Positions 1 through 5,999 of a DNA stretch of 7,806 nt are shown here, piece by piece. The notes under the pieces were generated by a model that did no database searches, was not told where the DNA came from, and saw only the letters and a list, made by a program, of their open reading frames with translations. The stretch is from contig SLLJ01000078.1 in assembly GCA_007134165.1 (NCBI GenBank), positions 1 to 7,806 of the forward strand, read 5' to 3'. Each line of letters opens with the position of its first letter. Position 1 is the first letter of the stretch. The translations under genes were made by a program, and so were the position numbers. This DNA comes from Nitriliruptoraceae bacterium (lineage in GTDB: Bacteria > Actinomycetota > Nitriliruptoria > Nitriliruptorales > Nitriliruptoraceae).

Positions 1-989
1 CCGGCGTCGATCAGGGCCGAGACCTGCGTGGCGTCGTCGAGCGGGTCGCCCACGACCAAGGCGTCGAAGGCTTCGGCGAGCGCCGCCTCGACGTCGGCGG
101 CGATGTCGCGGTGGACGAGCACACGTTGCACCGAGATGCACGACTGTCCGGCGTGCGAGGTACCCGCAGCGGCGATTTTGGTGGCGGCGGTGCGCCAGTC
201 GGCGTCGGGCTGCACGATCACCGGAGCGTTGTTGCCCAACTCGAGGGAGACCTTCTTGCGCGGCGCGCTCGCCCGGATCCCCCACCCGACCTCCGGCGAA
301 CCGGTGAAGGTGATCATGGCGACGTCGTCGTGGTCCACGAGGGCCGCTCCGACTTCGCGCCCCGAGCCGGTCACCACGTGCAGGTAGCCGGCCGGCAGCC
401 CGCAACGGTCGAGCAGCAGCTCCGCGAGCTTGATGCCGGAGAACGGCGTCTGCCCGGCGGGCTTGAGCACCACCGCGCACCCGGCGGCGATCGCCGGTGC
501 CAGCTTGTGGACGACGAGGTTGAGCGGGAAGTTGAAGGGCGTGATCGCGCCGACCACCCCGACCGGCACCCGCAGGGCGAAGCCGAGGCGACCCTGACCG
601 GCGGGCGCGGCGTCCAGGGCGAGCATCTCCCCAGCCAGCGAGCGAGCGACCGCCGAGGAGAACCGGAAGGTGGACACCGCACGTTCGACCTCCACCCGGG
701 CGGTGGTGATCGGCTTGGCGGCCTCACGCGCAATCGTGCGGGCAAGATCCTCGGCGAGGTCGGGGGCGGCGAGCAGTTCCGCGGCTCGGTCGAGCACCAC
801 GGCCCGTTGCCAGGCCGGCAGCGGCTGCTCGTGCATTGCGCGCCGGGCGGCAGCGACCGCGGTGTCGACGTGCTGCGTGCTGCAGCGGGGCACGGCGCCG
901 ATCAGCTCCCCGTCGTAGGGAGCGCGGATCTCGATCGAGTCTTCGGTACTGACCGGCTGACCGTCGATGCGGACGGGGTGCTGGGTCAT
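1..989 (-). CDS. NAD(P)+-dependent aldehyde dehydrogenase, C-terminus cut off by the window edge
   Basis: The frame is open from an ATG at 989 to base 1, giving 329 codons of a protein that is normally about 470-490 residues, so the last third lies outside. ALDH superfamily features are visible: oxyanion Asn153 in PFNFP, cofactor-binding Lys176 in VLKPAG, the FTGSPEVG turn at 228-235, general-base Glu250 in LELGNNAP, and nucleophile Cys284 in GQSCISVQR. The usual second Gly of the ELGG motif is Asn (residue 253). A GAGGA ribosome site (997-1001) sits 7 bases before the ATG. The gene follows the aminotransferase after 23 bases and is surely co-transcribed with it. The family oxidises an aldehyde to an acid with NAD(P)+ in the cytoplasm. 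The neighbour suggests the aldehyde made by transamination, possibly succinic semialdehyde, but the Cys context is not that of classical GabD, so the substrate is open. ALDH family is near certain; specific role is a guess. Confidence 0.93.
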   Translation of the reverse strand, partial: MTQHPVRIDGQPVSTEDSIEIRAPYDGELIGAVPRCSTQHVDTAVAAARRAMHEQPLPAWQRAVVLDRAAELLAAPDLAEDLARTIAREAAKPITTARVEVERAVSTFRFSSAVARSLAGEMLALDAAPAGQGRLGFALRVPVGVVGAITPFNFPLNLVVHKLAPAIAAGCAVVLKPAGQTPFSGIKLAELLLDRCGLPAGYLHVVTGSGREVGAALVDHDDVAMITFTGSPEVGWGIRASAPRKKVSLELGNNAPVIVQPDADWRTAATKIAAAGTSHAGQSCISVQRVLVHRDIAADVEAALAEAFDALVVGDPLDDATQVSALIDA

Positions 990-1002
990 GGGCTCGTCCT
1001 CG

Positions 1003-1017
1003 TCAGGTCAGGTCAGG
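1003..1017. repeat. Three perfect tandem copies of a 5-base unit (TCAGG; CCTGA on the minus strand)
   Basis: Copies lie at 1003-1007, 1008-1012 and 1013-1017, spanning the aminotransferase stop and the short gap to the next gene. Because the unit is 5 bases long, it puts a minus-strand TGA in all three frames (1013-1015, 1008-1010, 1003-1005). The first of these is the real stop of the aminotransferase. Origin by replication slippage is the simplest explanation. Confidence 0.9.
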
Positions 1018-2272
1018 TCGTCGTCGCCGCCAGAGCACGGTCGAAGCTTGCCAGTGCGTGATCGATCTGCGCGTCGCTGATCACCAGCGGCGGGATCCAG
1101 CGCAGGGTCGAACCATAGGGGCCGCAGCTCATGGCCACCACGTGCTCCTCGACGAGCAGGTGACGCATGATCGCGGCGGTGCGTGCAGGATCCGGAGACC
1201 CCTCGTCGTCAACGATCTCGGAGGCGAGCATCGCGCCGAGGTTGCGGTTCTCCCCGATGGTGCGGGAGCGGGCGGCGACCGCGTCGAGCCCGGCGCGGAA
1301 GCGCGCGCCGACCTCGGCGGCACGCGGAAGGAACCCCGGGCCGGTCATGATGTCGAGGGTGGCCAGGGCCGCCGCGCAGGCCATCGGGTTGCCGCCGTAG
1401 GTCCCCCCGTGGGAGCCCACCGGCCAGCGGTCCATGAGCTGCGCGGAGGCGCCCACCGCCGACATCGGGAAGCCCGACGCGATGCCCTTGGCCAGCACGA
1501 CGACGTCGGGGGTCAGGTCGTGGTGATCACCGGCGAGCATCCGCCCGGTGCGCCCGAAGCCGGTCTGCACCTCGTCGGCGACGAACAGGATGCCGTGCTC
1601 GGCGCAGCGTTCAGACAGACCGTGCAGGAAGCGACCCGGTGCCGGGACGTACCCGCCCTCCCCGAGCACCGGTTCGATCATCACCGCGGCGGTCTCGGTG
1701 GGTGCGGTCTGAGTGGCCAGCAGCAGGTCGAACTCGCGCAGACAGTGGTCGACGGCCGCGTCCTCGTCCTCCCCGGTGAGGAAGGTGACGGGGAAGGGCG
1801 CGACGAACACCCCCGAGGGCAGTGGGGCGTGCCCGGCGCGGTACACGGCCTTGGAGGTGGTCATCGCCATGGTCAGATGGGTGCGGCCGTGGAAGGAGCC
1901 CTGCAACACCACCACGTTGGGACGCCCAGTGGCCTGCTTGGCGAGCTTCACCGCGGCCTCGGTGGCCTCGGCCCCGGAGTTGGCGAAGAAGAACTGCTCG
2001 ATGCCGGGTGGGGTGGTCTCGGCCAGTCGCTGCGCGAGGGGTTCGAGCAGAGCGTGGCGGTAGCAGTTGACCTGGGCGTGCACGAAGCGTCCGGCCTGCT
2101 CACGGATGGCCTCGACCACCCGCGGGTGGCAGTGGCCGGTGTTGACCACGCCGATTCCCGAGGTGAGGTCGAGGTAGTCGGTGCCGTCCACGGTGGTGAT
2201 CACCGCGCCAGCGCCGTGGGTGACCTGCAGGTCGGTCAACTCGAACCAGACCCTCGAGAGGTGGGTGTCCAT
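1013..2272 (-). CDS. Class III (GabT-like) PLP-dependent aminotransferase
   Basis: A full-length 419-residue protein of fold-type I, class III (omega-amino acid) aminotransferases. Visible motifs are the phosphate-binding NSGAEATEAAVKLA (98-111), the GSFHGRT segment (125-131, with the cofactor-stacking position at His128), MIEPVLGEGG (198-207), VADEVQTGFGRTG with Asp233 against the pyridine nitrogen and Gln236 (231-243), PLP-binding Lys262 in LAKGIASGFP, and GGTYGGNPMACAAA (289-302). The family moves an amino group from a terminal amine (GABA, putrescine, beta-alanine, ornithine and others) to 2-oxoglutarate or pyruvate, giving a semialdehyde. The ATG at 2272 has a GAGGAG ribosome site 6 bases upstream, within the 17-base gap after the dioxygenase gene, so translation is likely coupled. 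A following ALDH gene would oxidise the aldehyde product. GABA aminotransferase is the obvious first guess and would link to the PuuD-like gene nearby, but class III enzymes change substrate often and sequence alone does not settle it. Confidence 0.93.
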   Translation of the reverse strand: MDTHLSRVWFELTDLQVTHGAGAVITTVDGTDYLDLTSGIGVVNTGHCHPRVVEAIREQAGRFVHAQVNCYRHALLEPLAQRLAETTPPGIEQFFFANSGAEATEAAVKLAKQATGRPNVVVLQGSFHGRTHLTMAMTTSKAVYRAGHAPLPSGVFVAPFPVTFLTGEDEDAAVDHCLREFDLLLATQTAPTETAAVMIEPVLGEGGYVPAPGRFLHGLSERCAEHGILFVADEVQTGFGRTGRMLAGDHHDLTPDVVVLAKGIASGFPMSAVGASAQLMDRWPVGSHGGTYGGNPMACAAALATLDIMTGPGFLPRAAEVGARFRAGLDAVAARSRTIGENRNLGAMLASEIVDDEGSPDPARTAAIMRHLLVEEHVVAMSCGPYGSTLRWIPPLVISDAQIDHALASFDRALAATTT

Positions 2273-2289
2273 GGGCTGCTCCTCGGGGC

Positions 2290-3165
2290 TCAGGCGGTCC
2301 AGCCGGCCTCGGGGCGATCGAACCAGACGTGGACCTGTCCGGTGCCGGTCGCGTTCTCGTAGTCGGACAGCAGCCGCCCCGGCGCGGCGCAGTCACGGCC
2401 GCCGATGGCAGCGACCATCGCGAGGTAGTGGCCGAAGCCGCCTTCGGGGTTGTGTGGGTGGTAGTCGTCCATGTGATCGATGACCGCGGCGTGATCGCCC
2501 GCCTGCATCCAGGCCAGGCGCAGCTCGTCGGCGGCCCGGGCCTCGGGAGTGATGATGTGCGAGGGGTCGGAGGCCTCGTGCTCAGGCAGCTGCTTGAGCC
2601 GGTGGAAGGTGTGGCTCATCCCGCCGCTGGCGAGCACCACGACCCGCCGATCTGAGGCCGCAACGGCCTGCCCGATCGCCCGGCCGAAGGTCAGGAAGTC
2701 GTCCTCGTCGCCGGTCTGCACGATCGACGCCGACAGGATCCGCTCACCGCGGTGCAGGTAGTGCACGAGGTTCACGGTGGCGTAGTAGACCGGGAGGTAG
2801 GGGTCATCGATCGCGGTGGTCGGCGTGCCGAGCTCGTTGCCGTACTTCTCGATCAGCAGGGCGAGCTCCCGATCACCGGCGTAGTCGTAGGGCACCTGCC
2901 GCATACCGCGTGGCAGCTCCGAGGAGGTCATGAGGCCCTCCCGGTGGTCGTGGGAGGACACGACGTGCTCGACGGTGGTGAACCAGTGGGTGTCGAGGAT
3001 GACGATGGTGTCGGGCCGCAGCTCGGCGAGGATCTCGCTGCGCAGACGCTCGAGGCCTGGAACCAGCGAGATCTCCCTGCCATCGTTGAGATGGCGGCGC
3101 GTCTGCTCGTCGAACATGATGGTGGGGACGTGCGAGATCAGCCCCGCACCGACGATGACTCCCAT
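2290..3165 (-). CDS. hpaD: Class III extradiol ring-cleavage dioxygenase, probable 3,4-dihydroxyphenylacetate 2,3-dioxygenase (HpaD/HpcB type)
   Basis: A LigB-fold protein of 291 residues, close to the roughly 280 of Escherichia coli HpaD/HpcB as I recall it. Likely Fe(II) ligands are His12 (in SHVP), His60 (in LDTHW) and Glu241 (in NPEGGFGHY); the likely acid-base His is His185 (in ASGGMSH). The SSELPRGMR stretch near 81-89 and the C-terminal GTGQVHVWF (274-282) closely resemble the enterobacterial homoprotocatechuate enzyme rather than LigB of protocatechuate. The reaction would open the ring of homoprotocatechuate between C2 and C3 with O2, giving 5-carboxymethyl-2-hydroxymuconate semialdehyde. 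The ATG at 3165 has an AGGAG site (3172-3176) 6 bases away. It lies between the acetoacetate decarboxylase-family gene (43-base gap) and the aminotransferase (17-base gap), all one strand. HpaE-like and HpaG-like genes nearby support the assignment. Another substituted catechol or an aminophenol remains possible as the true substrate. Confidence 0.87.
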   Translation of the reverse strand: MGVIVGAGLISHVPTIMFDEQTRRHLNDGREISLVPGLERLRSEILAELRPDTIVILDTHWFTTVEHVVSSHDHREGLMTSSELPRGMRQVPYDYAGDRELALLIEKYGNELGTPTTAIDDPYLPVYYATVNLVHYLHRGERILSASIVQTGDEDDFLTFGRAIGQAVAASDRRVVVLASGGMSHTFHRLKQLPEHEASDPSHIITPEARAADELRLAWMQAGDHAAVIDHMDDYHPHNPEGGFGHYLAMVAAIGGRDCAAPGRLLSDYENATGTGQVHVWFDRPEAGWTA

Positions 3166-3208
3166 GGGTGGCTCCTGTGGACTCGTGGGTGGGTGGGGTG
3201 CGCAGGCA

Positions 3209-4024
3209 TCAGCCGGCGACCGGGCCGGGCGTATCGCGCTCGAGGGTCTGACCGCCGACGAAGGTGGCGCCGACCTGGCGGTAGGTGGCGCCGATCAGCT
3301 CGTAGGGGACGAGACGGTCGAACTCCTCGGTCGGGCTGGAGAACAACTCGAGTTCGGCGTCGCCGACATAGACCGGCCCGGCCTCGACGTCGACGGTCTT
3401 CAGGCGCACGAGTTCGCTGAGGCTCGGCGGGGCGTGGGGACCCTCGATGGCGGGCAGGAAGCGGGTGTGGGCCATCGCGTGGCTGTTGACGAACCCGCCG
3501 GTGTCCCCGGTGCCGATGATCGTGAACCTCGCCTGGGCCAGGCGTCGGTCGTAGGCCGCGAGGGTGGCGCCGAAGCGCCCGCCGGGCTCGAGCCGGGGGC
3601 CGGCTCGGCCGTAGGTCACCGGGCGGGTGAGGTGGATGGAACCAAGCTTCTTCGGGTAGCCCTGGTAGTGGCCGCGAGCCATCGCGTAGTCGGTGTCGAC
3701 CCAGATGTACACGCAGCGCGAGACGTGTTCCCCGCGGTAGCGGCCGCGGACGACGAAGAACACCTCGCGGTACTGCGCGCGCACCGGGTCGAGCAGTTCC
3801 TCTCCGCCCTGCGAGCACGACTGCCAGTCGGCCCACACGATCGCCACCGCTCCGGGATCCTCGGCGGGTTCGAGCGGATCGGGCAGCAGCTCGAACACTC
3901 GGGCAGGGTCGGTGCGGTACTCGATGGTCAGCAGGTCACCGGAGTAGTACCAGGGCGGCGGCGGCACCAGAGACGAGCGGCCGGTCGCGGTGCGCGGGAA
4001 GAGGAACCCCTCGAGCGTTGCCAC
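3209..4024 (-). CDS. Acetoacetate decarboxylase-family (ADC-like) protein
   Basis: 271 residues matching the acetoacetate decarboxylase superfamily. The signature is the segment YIWVDTDYAMARGHYQGYPK and the residues after it (106-130), with the paired lysines Lys125-Lys126; in the clostridial enzyme the first of such a pair forms the Schiff base and the second lowers its pKa. Glu87 in REVFFVV is the likely counterpart of the acidic active-site residue. The start is a GTG at 4024 with GAGGGAG (4032-4038) 7 bases upstream; no better start is visible. It is first in the minus-strand operon and is read from the divergent promoter region. True acetoacetate decarboxylation has no place in homoprotocatechuate or polyamine breakdown. 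Relatives in this superfamily use the same lysine for aldolase, dehydratase or hydrolytic chemistry on 2-oxo acids, so a decarboxylase or aldolase-like step on a ring-cleavage product is plausible but unproven. Family call is firm, function is not. Confidence 0.88.
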   Translation of the reverse strand: MATLEGFLFPRTATGRSSLVPPPPWYYSGDLLTIEYRTDPARVFELLPDPLEPAEDPGAVAIVWADWQSCSQGGEELLDPVRAQYREVFFVVRGRYRGEHVSRCVYIWVDTDYAMARGHYQGYPKKLGSIHLTRPVTYGRAGPRLEPGGRFGATLAAYDRRLAQARFTIIGTGDTGGFVNSHAMAHTRFLPAIEGPHAPPSLSELVRLKTVDVEAGPVYVGDAELELFSSPTEEFDRLVPYELIGATYRQVGATFVGGQTLERDTPGPVAG

Positions 4025-4114
4025 GTGACGTCTCCCTCGTCAGCCGTACACAGCATACCGTTCGGACGCGAACGATGTTGCTAGCCTACGGTCGTCCCCG
4101 GTGCGAGGAAACGG
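4025..4114. promoter_or_regulatory. Divergent promoter region between the ADC-like gene and the HpaG-like gene
   Basis: These 90 bases separate two start codons facing away from each other and are noticeably less GC-rich in the middle than the flanking genes. On the minus strand TATGCT (4057-4052) fits a -10 box for the ADC-like operon, giving a leader of roughly 20 bases; no good -35 is seen. On the plus strand TAGCCT (4082-4087) is a weak -10 candidate for the HpaG-like gene. Ribosome sites lie at both ends: GAGGGAG on the minus strand (4032-4038) and GAGGAA on the plus strand (4105-4110). An inverted repeat occupies the centre. The arrangement suggests that one regulator controls both directions. 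Confidence 0.6.
4059..4074. promoter_or_regulatory. Inverted repeat, candidate operator in the divergent promoter
   Basis: The arms CGTTCG (4059-4064) and CGAACG (4069-4074) are perfect reverse complements separated by GACG. The dyad starts one base beyond the putative minus-strand -10 box and lies where a plus-strand -35 would be, so a dimeric repressor (for example TetR, GntR or IclR family) bound here could silence both operons. The regulator gene is not in the window, so the family is not assignable. A 6-base arm can occur by chance in GC-rich DNA. Confidence 0.45.
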
Positions 4115-4966
4115 ATGGAGACGCGCAGGATCCTGCTCGACGGAGCGGTCACGACCGTGGTCCGTGACGGCGAGGAACTGGTGGCCGGCGACGGTCGTCG
4201 GGTCACGATCGACCGGGCCGTGCATCTTACGCCGGTCACGCCCTCCAAGATCCTGTGCGTGCACCTCAACCACGTCAGCCGGGTCGAGGAGTTCGGGGTC
4301 ATGCTGCCCGCAGCTCCCACCTACTTCCACAAGCCGGTGTCCTCGCTCAACGCCCACGAGGGTCACGTCGTGCGGCCCCATGGGTGCCGCTGGCTGAACT
4401 ACGAGGGCGAGATCGGGATCGTGATCGGCCGCACCACCCGCAACGTCAGCCAGGACCAGGCCTGGGACCACATCGCCGGCTACACCGTGGCCAACGACTT
4501 CGGGTTGCACGACTTCCGCGACACCGACGCCGGCTCGATGCTGCGGGTCAAGGGCTCGGACACGCTCTGCCCGCTGGGTCCGGGACTGGTCTCGTCCGCC
4601 ACCTGGGACCCCCGCGATGGCCACCGCCTGGTCACCCGCGTCAACGGCGAGGTGCGCCAGGACGGATCGACCACCGAGATGACCTGGGACATGGCCTACC
4701 TCGTCGCCGACCTCGCCCGCACGATCACCCTGGAGCCTGGCGACGTGATCCTCTCGGGCACCCCGGCCAACTCGCGCCCCGTGCACCCCGGTGACGTCGT
4801 CGAGGTGGAGGTGGAGGGGCTGGGAACGCTTCGCAACCGGATCGTGACCGGACCCACGCCGATCCGCGACGAACTCGGCGCGCAGCCCACCGAGTCCGAA
4901 GAGGTGCGCTCCACGGCACTGGGTGGAGATTGGGAGTACCGCGGCATCCGTGCACCGCGCCGCTGA
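4115..4966 (+). CDS. Fumarylacetoacetate hydrolase-family protein, HpaG-like isomerase/decarboxylase
   Basis: 283 residues. A short N-terminal section (about 1-42) precedes the FAH catalytic fold. Metal-binding residues are visible as Glu97 and Glu99 in NYEGEIGIVIG and Asp128 in AGYTVANDFGLHDFRD (121-136); LRVKGSDT (143-150), VNGEVRQDG and LSGTPANSRPVHPGD (213-227) follow. This order and wording resemble the 2-hydroxyhepta-2,4-diene-1,7-dioate isomerase / OPET decarboxylase HpaG. In that pathway it acts after the HpaE dehydrogenase, decarboxylating 5-oxo-pent-3-ene-1,2,5-tricarboxylate and isomerising the product. E. coli HpaG is a fusion of two such units, while this is a single unit with a tail of about 38 residues after the usual end near NRIV. 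The ATG at 4115 has GAGGAA 4 bases upstream. It is the only plus-strand gene, transcribed from the shared divergent promoter and converging on the PuuD-like gene. Generic FAH-family activity on another 2-oxo acid is the alternative. Confidence 0.88.
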   Translation: METRRILLDGAVTTVVRDGEELVAGDGRRVTIDRAVHLTPVTPSKILCVHLNHVSRVEEFGVMLPAAPTYFHKPVSSLNAHEGHVVRPHGCRWLNYEGEIGIVIGRTTRNVSQDQAWDHIAGYTVANDFGLHDFRDTDAGSMLRVKGSDTLCPLGPGLVSSATWDPRDGHRLVTRVNGEVRQDGSTTEMTWDMAYLVADLARTITLEPGDVILSGTPANSRPVHPGDVVEVEVEGLGTLRNRIVTGPTPIRDELGAQPTESEEVRSTALGGDWEYRGIRAPRR

Positions 4967-4979
4967 GCCGGTGTGAGCC

Positions 4980-5714
4980 TCAGGCCAATCGTGCGACCGA
5001 TTCGCGCCCCGCAGCGGCGGCCACGAGCCACTCGAAGCACGGATCGACCCCGGCGAACATCTCGGGGTGCCACTGCACGCCGACCACCGGGGCGCCGGGC
5101 AGTTCGAGCGCCTCGACGACGCCGTCCACCGCTCGGGCGGTCACGCGCAACCCCTCGCCGAGGCGGTCGACGGCCTGGTGGTGCAGGCAGTTCACCCGGG
5201 TCCGGGGCCCGTACCACGCGGCGACCCGCGTGCCCGGCACGGTCTGCACCCGGATGATGCGGGCGTCGCGCGGGTCGGTGAAGCTGGCATGGGGCTCACC
5301 GGCGTGCAGCGGTAGGTCGGCCACCAGGCTGCCGCCGTGGGCGACGTTGACCACCTGCAGGCCACGGCAGATGGCCAGCACGGGCAGGTCGTGCTCCCGC
5401 GCCGCCTCGTACAGCGCCACTTCGCGCTCGTCGCGCGCGGGGTCGACGTCGGTATCGGTTTCGGCCAGCGGACGACCGTAGCGGGTGGGGTCGATATCAC
5501 CTCCGCCCGACAGCACCAGTGCGTCGAGCCGGGCGAGCACCTGCGGCTCGGTGCTCGCCGAGAGCTGCACGGGCAGCCCACCGACAGCAGCCACGCTGCG
5601 CGCGTAGTCGGCGAGGTGCAGTTCCGCCCCGGCGCTGCGCAGGATCTCGGGCACGCCCCGGATCCGGGCCAGCGGCAGCCGACGGCCGGTGATCCCCACC
5701 AGGGGGGCGCTCAC
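4980..5714 (-). CDS. puuD: Class I glutamine amidotransferase-like (peptidase C26) hydrolase, gamma-glutamyl-GABA hydrolase (PuuD) type
   Basis: A stand-alone 244-residue hydrolase. Visible features are LSGGGDIDPTRYG (69-80), the nucleophile elbow LAICRGLQVVNVAHGGSL (113-130) with Cys116, HHQAVDRLG (178-186) and the catalytic His217-Glu219 in GVQWHPE. The glycine-rich C26 elbow with Arg after Cys is typical of PuuD-like enzymes rather than of synthetase-linked amidotransferase domains. The family cleaves the gamma-glutamyl amide of gamma-glutamyl-GABA or related compounds, releasing glutamate and the free amine acid. The GTG start at 5714 overlaps the stop of the upstream small gene by GTGA, so the two are translationally coupled. 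It is in the same strand group as a glutamine synthetase-like ligase, the enzyme that would make the gamma-glutamyl bond. The actual gamma-glutamyl substrate is not determined. The stop lies 13 bases from the convergent HpaG-like gene, and no terminator is seen between them. Confidence 0.88.
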   Translation of the reverse strand: MSAPLVGITGRRLPLARIRGVPEILRSAGAELHLADYARSVAAVGGLPVQLSASTEPQVLARLDALVLSGGGDIDPTRYGRPLAETDTDVDPARDEREVALYEAAREHDLPVLAICRGLQVVNVAHGGSLVADLPLHAGEPHASFTDPRDARIIRVQTVPGTRVAAWYGPRTRVNCLHHQAVDRLGEGLRVTARAVDGVVEALELPGAPVVGVQWHPEMFAGVDPCFEWLVAAAAGRESVARLA

Positions 5715-5908
5715 GACACGCCAGCCGGGATCGCGACCAGGACGGCGTGGGAGCGGTCGAGGTGCGCAGCCACCGCCGCGGCGGCCAGCCCGGGGCGTTG
5801 GGCCGCATGGTTGAGCGCGCCGTGGGCGTCGTCGCGCTGCAGCACCCGCAGCACCCCGGTCGCAGCGTGGAGGTCCCCGGACTGGGCAACCAGCGTGGTG
5901 GCTGGCAT
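5711..5908 (-). CDS. Small protein of unknown function, 65 residues
   Basis: I do not recognise this protein. The ATG at 5908 has a GGAG site 6 bases upstream, about 90 percent of its codons end in G or C, and its TGA overlaps the GTG of the PuuD-like gene as GTGA, all of which support a real coupled gene. The frame stays open upstream to 6106, but that part overlaps the aldehyde dehydrogenase in another frame and has poor composition, so 5908 is preferred. The protein begins Met-Pro, has a short hydrophobic strand (TTLVAQ), an Ala- and His-rich, probably helical middle (about 12-49) and a hydrophobic end (HAVLVAIPAG). No signal peptide, Cys pair or transmembrane segment is evident. Met-Pro, length and strand-helix-strand order loosely recall 4-oxalocrotonate tautomerases, but the arginines expected there are not where they should be, so this is only a thought. 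Confidence 0.6.
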   Translation of the reverse strand: MPATTLVAQSGDLHAATGVLRVLQRDDAHGALNHAAQRPGLAAAAVAAHLDRSHAVLVAIPAGVS

Positions 5909-5999
5909 ACGGTCTCCGATGCTCCCGACGGCCGAAGGTCTGCCACCCGAACCTCCAGCGGGGCCGGAACCTACCCGCCGCGCCAGCCGGCCAGCAACC

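Noticed and set aside
1058..2362. 434-residue plus-strand open frame
   Set aside because: Antisense shadow of the aminotransferase, which has a full set of catalytic motifs on the other strand.
3138..3836. 232-residue minus-strand open frame overlapping the ADC-like gene
   Set aside because: Off-frame shadow, Arg/Pro-rich, inside a gene with a clear family signature.
4022..4032. Overlapping palindromes CACGTG and GACGTC at the ADC-like start codon
   Set aside because: Both are short and common in GC-rich DNA, and they coincide with the GTG start and ribosome-site spacer; nothing else supports a binding site.
4040..4786. 248-residue minus-strand open frame opposite the HpaG-like gene
   Set aside because: It mirrors the coding frame of a clear FAH-family gene and its translation is His/Val/Gly/Asp-rich with no domain; such long antisense frames are normal in GC-rich DNA.
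5946..5973. Imperfect 10-base direct repeat (CCCGAACCTC / CCGGAACCTA) in the gap after the dehydrogenase gene
   Set aside because: Two mismatches in ten bases within GC-rich DNA, with no promoter elements beside it; probably chance.
5909..5999. Possible terminator or internal promoter in the 91-base gap between the dehydrogenase and the small gene
   Set aside because: GC-rich with only short GCCGGC-type self-complementary bits, no T-run and no convincing -10/-35 pair; I see nothing there beyond the ribosome site of the small gene.
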